Below, in pieces: positions 1 through 9,068 of a DNA stretch of 64,000 bases (position 1 is the stretch's first letter; every line of letters begins with the position of its first letter). The notes under the pieces were generated by a model, which had not been told where the DNA came from, ran no database searches, and saw only the letters and a list, made by a program, of their open reading frames with translations. The translations under genes were made by a program, and so were the position numbers. Location: positions 100,116 to 164,115 of the forward strand of contig JAGXAM010000004.1 of NCBI GenBank assembly GCA_019075905.1, given 5' to 3'. The DNA comes from Hyphomicrobiales bacterium. Its GTDB lineage: Bacteria > Pseudomonadota > Alphaproteobacteria > Rhizobiales > Beijerinckiaceae.

Positions 1-227
1 AGGTGATCGTGCCGGCCAAATGGCTGACTTTCCTCAAGGATGGCACACCCTTCAAGATCAGCCCGGCAGCAACCGGCGGCTCTTATGATGCCACTGTAAG
101 CCGCATTTCCGCTGTGGTCGATCCCGTCAGCCAGACCGTGAAGGTCTTTGGCGCGCTCACCGGCGATACCGGCCCGATCCGCCCCGGCATGAGTGTCGCG
201 GCGACGTTTGAACACGGCACCAACTGA
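1..227 (+). CDS. HlyD/RND-type periplasmic adaptor, C-terminal fragment
   Basis: Only the last ~75 codons are in the window; the gene enters from the left edge. The residues visible are the beta-barrel and membrane-proximal end of a membrane-fusion (adaptor) protein, with the typical pattern DPVSQTVKVFGAL followed by IRPGMSVAATF. In the family this part contacts the inner-membrane transporter. It stops at TGA 225-227, one base before the probable GTG of the next adaptor gene, so the two are probably one operon. Substrate and partner pump cannot be read because the 5' part is missing. Confidence 0.7.
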   Translation, partial: VIVPAKWLTFLKDGTPFKISPAATGGSYDATVSRISAVVDPVSQTVKVFGALTGDTGPIRPGMSVAATFEHGTN

Positions 228-228
228 G

Positions 229-1647
229 GTGGCGCGCGTCGTCGAGACCAATCTGGACAAGATCTCAGCCCAAAAGGGCGCGCGGGCAGCGGCACCTGCT
301 GTGGCAGCAAATCCGGAAGTGCTGGCGCTGCAGGGGCTGTTGCGGCTTGAAGGCGAAGCGCGCGAGATCAAGGACCTGGCCCAGTTTGCCTATTTCATGG
401 CCAATGAAACCCGCCGGATCGTCAGTGCCCGGCAGATTTATGTGTTCCGGCAGGATGGTGCCAGAAATCTCGACCTTGCCGCCATCTCCAGCGTCACGAG
501 CCCTGATCGCGACGCGCCGCTGGTGCGCGCCATGGTGCTGGCGGCCCGCCACGGTGTGACATTGGTCGGCAGCGGGCGCTCATGCGCCTTTGCCTTTCCC
601 GACGTCAAGGCGGCAGCGGCGGATGTCGTCGCCGCCTATCCCTTCGCCCATCTGCTGTTTGCGCCCTTTGCCGACCGCGCCGGACAAAAGCAGGGGGTCA
701 TGCTGCTGGCCCGCGAGCAACCGTGGGAACTCGAAGAAGCGCTGATCGTCGAGCGTCTGGCAGGTTGCTACGGGCATGCCTGGGGTGCGCTCCGGGCCCG
801 GCCGGCACGCATGGGCTCTGGATGGCGGCAGCGACGCGGCGCGCTCGCCGGCCTTGCTCTGGTGCTGCTGGTGATCGCCGGTGCCTGGCCGGTGCACATG
901 AGTGCGCTGGCGCCGGCGGAAATCGTCACCGCCCATCCCTCATTCATCACCTCGCCGCTCAATGGCGTGATCCGCACGCTGGACGTGACCCCGGGGCAGG
1001 TCGTCAAGCAAGGCACCAGATTGCTGCATTTCGATGATACCGAAATCCGCAACCAGCTCGATGTGGCAGCGCGCGATGTCGCCGTCGCCGAAGCGAAAAT
1101 CGACCAATATTCGCAGGCGGCCTTTGCCAGCGATCAGGCCGGCGAGCAGGTCGCGGTCGCCAAGGCCGATTACGCGGTCAAGCTGGCGCAGCAGCGCTAT
1201 AATGCCGATGAATTGCGCAAGACCATCGTGCTGGCGCCACGCGCTGGCGTCGCCCTGTTCGATGACCCGCGCAACTGGAAGGGCCGGCCGGTCAAGATTG
1301 GCGAAAGAATCATGGAAATCGCCGATCCTGCCCGCATCGAAACCCGCATCGAGCTCGATGTCGCTGACAGTTTCGCCCTCAAGGATGGCGCTCCGATCCG
1401 GCTGTTTCTCGACAGTGACCCGCTGCATCCGCTGCAAGGCACGGTGCAGCGCTTCAGCCCGGAAGCCCATGTCATTCCCGGGCCTGAACTGACTTACCGG
1501 CTTTATGCGCGCCTCAACCTGCATGGCGCGCCGCTGCCGCAGCTCGGCCTGCGCGGCACGGCGGAAATCTACGCCGCCAAGGCGCCTCTGGCCTATTATC
1601 TGCTGCGTCGCCCGTTGACGTTCCTGCGACAGCATTTCGGGCTTTAG
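229..1647 (+). CDS. HlyD-family adaptor with cytoplasmic GAF-like domain
   Basis: 472 residues from GTG 229; an upstream GTG at 193 would add 12 residues overlapping the previous gene. Residues ~50-185 resemble a GAF-like sensory fold (VSARQIYVFRQDG, HLLFAPFADRAGQKQGVMLL). They are followed by one membrane segment (~204-221) and a periplasmic HlyD part (~225-450): a lipoyl half (SPLNGVIRTLDVTPGQVVKQG), a coiled-coil hairpin, the second lipoyl half (VLAPRAGVALF) and a barrel. This gives a soluble N-terminus in the cytosol and an adaptor in the periplasm. It lies 2 bases before the M50-HlyD gene, so co-translation is likely. The HlyD call is firm; the GAF call rests on the look of the sequence only. 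Role by context: export together with the downstream genes. Confidence 0.8.
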   Translation: MARVVETNLDKISAQKGARAAAPAVAANPEVLALQGLLRLEGEAREIKDLAQFAYFMANETRRIVSARQIYVFRQDGARNLDLAAISSVTSPDRDAPLVRAMVLAARHGVTLVGSGRSCAFAFPDVKAAAADVVAAYPFAHLLFAPFADRAGQKQGVMLLAREQPWELEEALIVERLAGCYGHAWGALRARPARMGSGWRQRRGALAGLALVLLVIAGAWPVHMSALAPAEIVTAHPSFITSPLNGVIRTLDVTPGQVVKQGTRLLHFDDTEIRNQLDVAARDVAVAEAKIDQYSQAAFASDQAGEQVAVAKADYAVKLAQQRYNADELRKTIVLAPRAGVALFDDPRNWKGRPVKIGERIMEIADPARIETRIELDVADSFALKDGAPIRLFLDSDPLHPLQGTVQRFSPEAHVIPGPELTYRLYARLNLHGAPLPQLGLRGTAEIYAAKAPLAYYLLRRPLTFLRQHFGL

Positions 1648-1649
1648 CG

Positions 1650-3770
1650 GTGCAGATTGCGCCCCCGAAACTTCCCCGCTGGCCGCGCCTGCGTGATGAC
1701 TTGCGCCTGTCGCAGGGTGCGGCCCATGTCAGCGGCTCGCCAACCTGGCTGATCTTCGATCCCCTGAATTTTCGCTATTACCAGATCGAGCTCGAATTAT
1801 TCGACCTCATCCAGATCTGGAATCTCTGCGATAATGCCGAAAGCCTGCAACGGCTTTATTTTGCCCGCACCGGACAGAACCTCGATCAGGCGCTGTTCGG
1901 ACGGGTCTATGATTTCGCCGACCGGCAGGAGCTGTTCGAGGAAAATCTGACGGGCTGGCGCAGCTACTGGGACCGGCGCGAACGCGCCCGGCCGGGCTGG
2001 ATCACCTGGTTGATCCACAATTATCTCTTCATCCGCATCCCGCTGGTGCGCCCGGATCGTTTCCTTGCGGCCATGAGCCCGTTTGTGGCGCCGCTCTACA
2101 GCCGCTGGACCGCCGCACTGATCAGCCTTTGCGGCGTGCTCGGGCTCTATCTCGCCTCGCGGCAATGGGACGCCTTCACCAGAACCTTCATGGCGTTTTT
2201 CTCGCCGGGCGGCTTTGCGCTGTTCGTGCTGGCGCTTGTTTTCGTGAAATCCATGCACGAGCTTGGCCATGCCTTCACCGCCGCGCGCTATCGTTGCAGC
2301 GTCCTGACCATGGGCATCGCCTTTCTGGTGATGACGCCGATGCTCTACACCGACGTCACCGATTCCTGGAAATTGCAAAGCCGCCAGCGCATGGCGATCG
2401 ATGCCGCAGGTATTATTGTCGAGCTGGCCATTGCCTGCCTTGCGACCCTGTTCTGGTCCTTTGCCGCCGATGGCCCCTGGCGCAGCGCCATGTTCCTGCT
2501 GGCGACGACCAGCTGGCTTTCCAGCCTGGTGATCAATTTGAGCCCATTCATGCGCTTTGATGGCTATTATCTGGCCTCCGATGCGCTGGGCGTGCCCAAC
2601 CTGCAGCCGCGCGCCTTCCGGCTCGGCACTTGGGCCTTGCGCGAAATGCTGTTCGGCCTCGGCGAACCTGCGCCCGACCAATTGCCGCTGCATCGCCGCC
2701 GTCTCGTCACAGCCTATGCCTATTGCGTCTGGCTTTACCGCGCCGTGGTGTTTTTTGGCATTGCGCTGCTGGTTTATCATTATTTCTTCAAGCTTCTGGG
2801 CATCATCCTGTTCTTTGTCGAAGTTGGATGGTTTCTGGCGCGTCCCGTCTTCAATGAACTTGCCACATGGTGGACCATGCGTGAACCGATCCTTGCTGCC
2901 AGACGCACGCCCTGGAGCCTTGGCGCTCTGGCCCTCGTGCTGGCCTTGCTGCTTCTGCCTTTGCCGCGCTCGGTTCAGGTGCCGGCGCTGCTGGAGCCTG
3001 GCCATTTCGCACGCGTCTATCCCGAGACCAATGGCGACGTCGAAGCGGTCAAAGTTGTTGCCGGCGAGAGGGTCAAGGTCGGGCAGACGCTGTTCACCCT
3101 GTCATCGCAAAAGCTGCAACTGGCGCTGGCGCAGGCCCGGGCGCGCCTTGCCTTGGCCGATGCCCGACTGGCGCGGCGCGCCGGTTCTGCTACCGATCTG
3201 GCCAACAGCTTGCCGCTGGAGGCGCAGCGGGCGCTGCTGCAAAAAACTCTCGCCGGCCTCGCGCTGCAACAGCAGAAGCTCGACATCAAGGCGCCCATAT
3301 CTGGCCGCATCGCCTATTTGTGGCGCGGGCTGCGTCGTGGCACCACAATTGCGGCCGACCAGCAGGCGGCCCTGATCATTGCCGCAGCCCCGCCGCACAT
3401 CAAGGGCTATGTTCATGCTGCTGACCTGCAGCGCCTGAGCGCCACCGGGCGCGGCGAATTCGTGCCGGAATCCCTGACCGGGCGCAGTTTTGCCGTGCAA
3501 CTGCGCAAGATTGATATAGCCAGCCGCGGCCGGCTCACCGCGCCCTATCAGGCCTCGATCTTCAACGGCCAGATTGCGGTGCGCCCGGATACGACGAACG
3601 ACTTGATCCCCGACGACGCGCTTTATGAGGCGCGCTTCACCGGGCAGGGCATGATGGACGTGCCTTATTTCCAGCGCGGCACGATCCTTGCCAAGGGGCG
3701 CCCCTCCAGCCTAGCACTTTATGCCTGGCGTCGCGCCGCTGCCATTCTGGTGCGCGAATCAGGCTTTTAG
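1650..3770 (+). CDS. M50 metalloprotease fused to HlyD adaptor domain
   Basis: 706 residues, GTG start 2 bases after the preceding stop. A short PqqD-like N-terminus (PTWLIFDPLNFRYYQIE, ~31-47) precedes a multi-pass membrane domain. It carries HELGH (203-207), the M50 zinc motif, and the second conserved motif NLSPFMRFDGYYLASD (~296-311) with the Asp ligand. A further membrane segment near 425-442 leads into a periplasmic HlyD module (biotinyl-lipoyl motif VEAVKVVAGERVKVGQTLF, a coiled coil, then IKAPISGRIAYLWRG). This is the architecture annotated as putative peptide zinc metalloprotease. All zinc ligands appear intact. Its target is unknown; the neighbours suggest processing or gating of an exported protein. 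Confidence 0.85.
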   Translation: MQIAPPKLPRWPRLRDDLRLSQGAAHVSGSPTWLIFDPLNFRYYQIELELFDLIQIWNLCDNAESLQRLYFARTGQNLDQALFGRVYDFADRQELFEENLTGWRSYWDRRERARPGWITWLIHNYLFIRIPLVRPDRFLAAMSPFVAPLYSRWTAALISLCGVLGLYLASRQWDAFTRTFMAFFSPGGFALFVLALVFVKSMHELGHAFTAARYRCSVLTMGIAFLVMTPMLYTDVTDSWKLQSRQRMAIDAAGIIVELAIACLATLFWSFAADGPWRSAMFLLATTSWLSSLVINLSPFMRFDGYYLASDALGVPNLQPRAFRLGTWALREMLFGLGEPAPDQLPLHRRRLVTAYAYCVWLYRAVVFFGIALLVYHYFFKLLGIILFFVEVGWFLARPVFNELATWWTMREPILAARRTPWSLGALALVLALLLLPLPRSVQVPALLEPGHFARVYPETNGDVEAVKVVAGERVKVGQTLFTLSSQKLQLALAQARARLALADARLARRAGSATDLANSLPLEAQRALLQKTLAGLALQQQKLDIKAPISGRIAYLWRGLRRGTTIAADQQAALIIAAAPPHIKGYVHAADLQRLSATGRGEFVPESLTGRSFAVQLRKIDIASRGRLTAPYQASIFNGQIAVRPDTTNDLIPDDALYEARFTGQGMMDVPYFQRGTILAKGRPSSLALYAWRRAAAILVRESGF

Positions 3771-3893
3771 GGCGCCAGCTTTACCGATCGCCTCATGGCG
3801 CATGTGCTTCCCGGTTCGCCGTCACGGGGTTGCAGGTTGCATGGCCGCATGCCGTCTTTGGCACGCTGTCCCGTATTTGTGCACGCAGAGATT

Positions 3894-3915
3894 GTTAATC
3901 TTAACCACTTATTTA
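3894..3915 (+). promoter_or_regulatory. Inverted repeat and CtrA-like box upstream of tolC-type gene
   Basis: GTTAATCTTAAC (3894-3905) is a near-perfect inverted repeat. The sequence continues as TTAA-N7-TTTA (3901-3915), one mismatch from the alphaproteobacterial CtrA consensus TTAA-N7-TTAA. The patch is clearly AT-rich against its surroundings and sits about 70 bases before the GTG at 3982. The 210-base gap 3771-3981 holds no gene, so a separate promoter for the outer-membrane factor is plausible. Whether CtrA binds is inference. Confidence 0.35.
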
Positions 3916-3981
3916 CCATAAGTCCCTAATGCTCAGCATAGTTTCCTTGCGTAACTCATATAAAATCAAAAGGTTAGACGC

Positions 3982-5523
3982 GTGGGATATTTCCAGAGCA
4001 AACGAATCATCCTGCTGCCCGGAGCCATTTTGGCCTCCCTGCTGCTCGCTGGCTGTGCGATCAAGCCCAAGGCTTTGACGTCTGACGAGCTCGCGACATT
4101 TGCAAATCACAATCTCGCCGGTGTTACCGCCGGTCAGGTTCCGCTCGGCCGGGTCGTGACCTTGCGCGAGGCATTGGCGCGAGCGATCAAATACAACCTT
4201 GATTACAAGGTCGAGCAACTTGACCAGGCCTTGAAGCTCAAGGATCTGAACGTGTTCAAAACCGGGATGATGCCCGGCATTCTCGCTGACGCTGGTTACA
4301 GCGGCCGCAACAATGTCAATGCGGCAACGTCGCAATCAGCACAGACCGGGCAGCTGTTTTTGCAAAGCGCCACCTCGCAGGATCGCAATGACGTCGCCGG
4401 CGACCTCGATTTCAGCTGGAATGTGCTGGATTTCGGGCTGTCGTATGTCGAGGCCAAGCAGGCTGCCAACAAGGCGGAAATTGCCGCGGAGGAAAAGCGC
4501 AAGGTGCTGGCGCGCATTGTCAGCGACGTGCGCACCGCCTATTGGCGCGCCCTCAGTGCGCAACATCTGGTGGCAAGGCTACGCAGCCTTGAGGCAAGGA
4601 TCAACCGCTCGCTCCATGACAATCGCGAAATCGTGCATGATCAGGATACCTCACCGGTTGCGGCCCTGACCAATGAGCGCGAATTGCTGGAAATCCAGCA
4701 CCAGGCCGAGCAGATAGAGGGAAATCTCGAAACGGCCAAGGCCCAGCTCGCCGCGCTGATGAATGTGGCGCCCGACACGAAATATCGTGTCGCTGAGACG
4801 CGGCTGCCGCGCTTGCCGAAGCTGTTCCATGAAAATTATCAGACTCTCGTGCGGGTGGCTCTGACGCAGCGCCCGGAAATGCGCGAGGTGCAGTACAAGC
4901 TGCGCATCAACGCCGAGGAAGGGCAGAAGGCGCTGGTGAAGCTTCTGCCGGGCGTGCAGATATTCGCCGGACCCAGCTTTGATACCAATTCCTTCCTGCT
5001 GCATTCCACTTGGCTCGGATGGGGTGCCAAAGCCGCTTGGAATGTCGTCAATCTATTCAAATATCCGACCGCACAGGCGCAGATCGGTGCGCAGACCGAT
5101 GTGCTGCACGAGCGCGCGCTCGCCGTAACCATGGCGGTGATGACGCAGGTTTACGTCAGCCGCATGCAATATGACCATTTCATTCACGAACTCGCCACCA
5201 CCACCCGCTTTCTCGCGGTGCAAAGCCAGATCGTGCGTCAGCTTCAGGCCCAGAAAGCCGCCAATCTGATCAGCGACCAGACCTTGATCCGCGAGCAGAT
5301 GAACCTGCTGGTGGCCGAAGCCAAGCGTGATGTCGTGCTCTCCAGCCTGCAACAGGCGGCCGGTTCGATTTATCAGGCGGTCGGCATCGATCCGGTGCCG
5401 GCCGATCTCGACACGTCCCTGAGCATCAAGGACATTGCTTCAAGTCTCGGTCAGGATGGCTCGTGGACCGCGCAGTCACAAAAGCGCCTGCGCATGGCGA
5501 GCCGGGCGTCGGGCGCCAGCTGA
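3982..5523 (+). CDS. TolC-type outer-membrane efflux lipoprotein
   Basis: 513 residues. The GTG start has AAAAGG 8 bases upstream. The N-terminus is a lipoprotein signal with lipobox LLAGC, lipidated Cys ~25. The rest is the repeated long-helix pattern of the outer-membrane efflux family: LREALARAIKYNLDYKVEQL near 60, then two similar halves rich in Ala, Gln, Glu and Lys that would build the beta-barrel and alpha-tunnel. It provides the outer-membrane exit duct for an adaptor-based exporter. The two adaptors and the M50-HlyD protein immediately upstream are the obvious partners. It converges with the DUF4347 gene, only 20 bases between the stops. Confidence 0.88.
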   Translation: MGYFQSKRIILLPGAILASLLLAGCAIKPKALTSDELATFANHNLAGVTAGQVPLGRVVTLREALARAIKYNLDYKVEQLDQALKLKDLNVFKTGMMPGILADAGYSGRNNVNAATSQSAQTGQLFLQSATSQDRNDVAGDLDFSWNVLDFGLSYVEAKQAANKAEIAAEEKRKVLARIVSDVRTAYWRALSAQHLVARLRSLEARINRSLHDNREIVHDQDTSPVAALTNERELLEIQHQAEQIEGNLETAKAQLAALMNVAPDTKYRVAETRLPRLPKLFHENYQTLVRVALTQRPEMREVQYKLRINAEEGQKALVKLLPGVQIFAGPSFDTNSFLLHSTWLGWGAKAAWNVVNLFKYPTAQAQIGAQTDVLHERALAVTMAVMTQVYVSRMQYDHFIHELATTTRFLAVQSQIVRQLQAQKAANLISDQTLIREQMNLLVAEAKRDVVLSSLQQAAGSIYQAVGIDPVPADLDTSLSIKDIASSLGQDGSWTAQSQKRLRMASRASGAS

Positions 5524-5543
5524 CGGCCCGGCGGCATAGGTTC

Positions 5544-8500
5544 TCACCGGTGATGCTGCGGCGCTAGTTCCCCGACCTGCTTCAGACTCTCGGTGAAGGT
5601 GGCGGCGGCCGGGACCCGATGATCGCGGGTTTTCAGGATGGCGATTTGGCCCGTGGTCAGCGCCACATTCACCTTGCGCGTCACCTGCAGGCCGTTTTTC
5701 AGCGCCAGCGTCACTTTCAGGGTGATGGCTTCGCTGCCAGCCGGTATCTGTCCGAAAATCATGCCGCGCGGATCGATTTGCAGCCATGCCGGCAGCGCCT
5801 CGCCATTGGCCAGCGTCGCCGCGACACTTTTGACGCTGTCGCGCGCGCCTGCGGCACTTTTCACTTCCACATAAAGGATGCGATCGCGGATGATGGTTTC
5901 AAGGCCATAAAGCGACGCCGCCGTTTCATGGCCAGAGGCGCCGAACATGGCCGACCCCAGCGCCGAATCGCCGGTGAAGGGCATGGATTCATAGAGCTGC
6001 TGGCCCGCCGCGCTGTGGCTAAAATCCTGGAAGCCGGTTGCGCTCACGCCGGTCTGGCCGCCATGGCGCGCATTGTCGGAGCTGCGCAAAATGCTGATAC
6101 CATTGACGGTACTGTCGATGATACCTTTGACGGCGCTCAGCGGCAAGGAGCTGGACAACCGGGATATGCCGTTGACCGCGCGCAGCACAATGCCTTGCGT
6201 GCCGACAACATCAGCCACGCCGGGTGTCGGGGGCGTCAGAGGCGCTATCGTGCTGGTTGCGCCCGGGGGCACGGCCTGGTTGATCAAAACCGGGTTCAGG
6301 CCCTTTGCGGTGATGATGAAGCTGGCCGAGACCGTGCCACCCTGGCCGTCCGACACAGTAACTGTAACGGTGTAGGGCCCGAGCGTCGAGGCATTGTGGT
6401 CAACCGTGCCGGAGATCACCCCGGTCGTGGCATTGATGCTGAGGCCCAGCGGCAGGCCCGTGGCACTGTAGGTCAGCGGCAGCCCGAGCGGATCGCTGAA
6501 GCCTGACGAAGTCGCAATGCTGGCAGATTGCCCGTCATTGACGGTCTTGTTCGGCAAGGCTGCAGCCACAACCGGCGGTACGTCGGCCACGGTCCATGTA
6601 AAGGTCTCAGGGGTTGAAGCCCCCTTGTTGTCGGTGGCAGTGACGGTGACGCTGTAGGAACCGGGCGCAGCATTATTGGCCACGGTTCCCGAGATGACGC
6701 CTGTCGCAGCATTGATGCTCAACCCTGCCGGCAGGCCTGAAGCGCTATAGGTGACCGTATCGCCGATATTGGGATCAGCAAAAGCCTTGGAGGCATCAAC
6801 CGGCGTCACGCTCGCGCCGTCGACATTGCTCTGGTTGGCGGTGGCAGTGCCCAGCACCGGTGCCTGATTGAGCGAGTCCAGCGTAAACGAGGTCGTCGCC
6901 TTGTTACCGGCGCTGTCGAGGGCCGTCACCGTGATCGTATAGGTGCCGTCCAGCGTCGCACCCGATCCGGACGTCACCGGCGCGTTCAGCGACGCATTAT
7001 GGGAAAGGGTGCCCGAAATCACGCCTGTCGTCGCATTGATGCTCAGGCCGGAGGGCAGGCCGCTCGCCGAATAGGTCACAGCGTTGGTGGTGACATTGGT
7101 AAAAGCGGTCGATGTTCCTATCGAAATTCCGCTCTGGCTGTCATTATAGGTCTTGTTGGGCAACGCGCTCGACGCAAACAGCGTGGCATTGTCATAGGTT
7201 GTCGTGATCGTGCCGATGCCGATAAGTCCAGTGGACGTGCCGGCAGTGCCAGAGACATAGTCAATCCTGATCGAGCCAATATTGGCGCCCGCAGATCCTT
7301 TCACCGTTACCGCTGCGGAATCCTGCGGCACATTGTAGGTCTGCCCCGGATCGGTCGATGTACCGGTCATGACAAGGCTGTTGCCGGAGGTTGTGGTGCT
7401 GAATTCCACGGGATTGGTCGGGATGGCGGCAGCCAGCGGCACTGCAGACAGGGCCGATGCCGGAAGCACATTGCCCTTGGTGTCATAGGCCGTCACCACA
7501 ACCTTGTCCGACCAGCCTCCGGCCATATAGTCGATGTTGAAAATATCGAGATTCAGGGTCTGCACGCCCTGGTGATACAACACGCTGTTGAAGGCGAGGG
7601 TCAGCGTTTCACCTGTGGTCGTGCTTGTCGTATTGGCTTGCAACAACAGGGTGTTCTGCGTAGTTCCGCCGGAAAATGCTCCCGCCGGGGTATTGGCAGA
7701 GACAGCGGCGCCTGCGCCCGTGGCTTTCCAGGTGATGGCGCCCGCCGTGCCGGCAACCGAAACATTCGTGGCCGTGTTCATCAGCGGCGTGCCGGTCCCC
7801 GGCCAAGCATAGCTGTTGGTGACGATGGCCAGATCATGGTTCCAGTTGGCCATGGTGCGGGCGTCGAAACTGGCGGTCACCGGCGCGCTGCCGGTGTGGA
7901 ACTCTAGCGTCCAGTCGGCGCCAAAGCTGGCAGCACCGGTCAAATTGGTTGAAGCGGCGATTTGCGCGCCAGTGAGCTGCGCGAAAGTGCGAGCCGCGTC
8001 CACACCGGCCGTCCCTTGAGCAAAATCGCAGCCATAGACCAGAACCTGGGCATTGGAGGCGAGCGAGGCCTTGATCGTCGCCATATCGCTGGCATAGGTC
8101 GTGGTCATGCTCGCCGCATTGAGATCGGCAGTACCAAGATAAAGATTGCCGGCGCTGCCGTGCGAGACGATCTGCACGAGACTGACGTCCCGGTGCGCCG
8201 CCAGCACATTGGCGATCTGGTCAACACCGTTTTTCGCCGGATCGATCAGGACGATTTCAGCATGGGCCGGGAGCTGGCTGGAAATATCGGCGACAAGCGT
8301 CTTGATGTCGGCGACGCCGCCATCAATGAAGACAATCTCGCTGGCCGCCGGGCTGCTGGCCCGCGAGGCATCGCTTGCCGATAAAACCGGAATGCTGGCA
8401 GGGCCGGAAGCCATGTTCCGCGCCGCCCCGAGCAGGGCCGCGACCTGCGCACTGTTGACCTTGTCGGCCACGGCCTTGGTAGCCGCTAAAGTTGCAACCG

Positions 8501-8612
8501 CAGCTGCATCAAAAGCGATCCGCCGCTCCAGCAGCATGATCGGTTCCGCTGACACGCAATGCGGCCGAGACTTGGCCCCGCCCTTGTTTTTATTGTTCGT
8601 AGCACGACTCAT
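5544..8612 (-). CDS. DUF4347 / putative-Ig repeat surface protein
   Basis: About 1022 residues from ATG 8612, which has GGAG 7 bases upstream; an upstream ATG at 8645 lacks a comparable site. There is no Sec signal. Near residues 25-38 lies LLERRIAFDAAAVA, resembling the LEPR-type N-terminal motif of large exported adhesins. A DUF4347 domain (~92-260) has VSHGSAGNLYLG and VYGCDFAQG. A beta-rich region follows, then at least three He_PIG-type Ig repeats with the recurring pattern LPxGLSINATTGVISGT. The C-terminal ~200 residues contain another partial repeat (LPAWLQIDPRGMIFGQIP). No RTX nonapeptides are seen. It is probably a secreted or surface adhesin and the likely cargo of the convergent exporter genes; the cargo role is inference. 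Confidence 0.8.
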   Translation of the reverse strand: MSRATNNKNKGGAKSRPHCVSAEPIMLLERRIAFDAAAVATLAATKAVADKVNSAQVAALLGAARNMASGPASIPVLSASDASRASSPAASEIVFIDGGVADIKTLVADISSQLPAHAEIVLIDPAKNGVDQIANVLAAHRDVSLVQIVSHGSAGNLYLGTADLNAASMTTTYASDMATIKASLASNAQVLVYGCDFAQGTAGVDAARTFAQLTGAQIAASTNLTGAASFGADWTLEFHTGSAPVTASFDARTMANWNHDLAIVTNSYAWPGTGTPLMNTATNVSVAGTAGAITWKATGAGAAVSANTPAGAFSGGTTQNTLLLQANTTSTTTGETLTLAFNSVLYHQGVQTLNLDIFNIDYMAGGWSDKVVVTAYDTKGNVLPASALSAVPLAAAIPTNPVEFSTTTSGNSLVMTGTSTDPGQTYNVPQDSAAVTVKGSAGANIGSIRIDYVSGTAGTSTGLIGIGTITTTYDNATLFASSALPNKTYNDSQSGISIGTSTAFTNVTTNAVTYSASGLPSGLSINATTGVISGTLSHNASLNAPVTSGSGATLDGTYTITVTALDSAGNKATTSFTLDSLNQAPVLGTATANQSNVDGASVTPVDASKAFADPNIGDTVTYSASGLPAGLSINAATGVISGTVANNAAPGSYSVTVTATDNKGASTPETFTWTVADVPPVVAAALPNKTVNDGQSASIATSSGFSDPLGLPLTYSATGLPLGLSINATTGVISGTVDHNASTLGPYTVTVTVSDGQGGTVSASFIITAKGLNPVLINQAVPPGATSTIAPLTPPTPGVADVVGTQGIVLRAVNGISRLSSSLPLSAVKGIIDSTVNGISILRSSDNARHGGQTGVSATGFQDFSHSAAGQQLYESMPFTGDSALGSAMFGASGHETAASLYGLETIIRDRILYVEVKSAAGARDSVKSVAATLANGEALPAWLQIDPRGMIFGQIPAGSEAITLKVTLALKNGLQVTRKVNVALTTGQIAILKTRDHRVPAAATFTESLKQVGELAPQHHR

Positions 8613-9068
8613 AACGCAACTCCGGCACTGCACCGGCAGTTGCATGATCGACGCCCGGCCGCAGTAAAGCTGGATATGACGCTACGGCAGAATGTGAACG
8701 TTCAGATTAATGCAACCCTAGATAATTGGTTGGAACCAAGTGCAATCGTTACATGGTTAACAAGTGCTTTCCCGACATCATCAACTGCAACCTAAATATA
8801 TGCAAATTAACGATGTTTTTTTCTGGGATCCGTCGTGGTGCAACGCCGGAACGCTCCGCGCCATGCCGTCCGGCGGCGCTGGAGCCGCACAAGGGTGGCC
8901 ATCTGTTATCCAAAATGCCTGACAAGGCGGCCACATCATTAGGGGGCGGCGGCTTGCGTCACGGGCCCGCGCGCCCTTCCGGGCAAGGCCGAATCAGTCG
9001 CCCTGCCAGCCATAAGGCCCCGCACGGGCACCACGCAGGGCCCCGGTCGCCAGCGTTAAAAATCATGC
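8613..9068. other. Intergenic region with palindrome, likely promoter of the DUF4347 gene
   Basis: A 456-base gap between the start of the DUF4347 gene and the end of the thioesterase gene. The stretch 8690-8825 is AT-rich and holds a perfect inverted repeat TTGGTT-GG-AACCAA (8726-8739). On the minus strand it also has a GTTAACCAT element near 8752-8760, a half-site of CtrA type. The right half (8830-9068) is GC-rich and contains no convincing gene or terminator. Confidence 0.4.
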
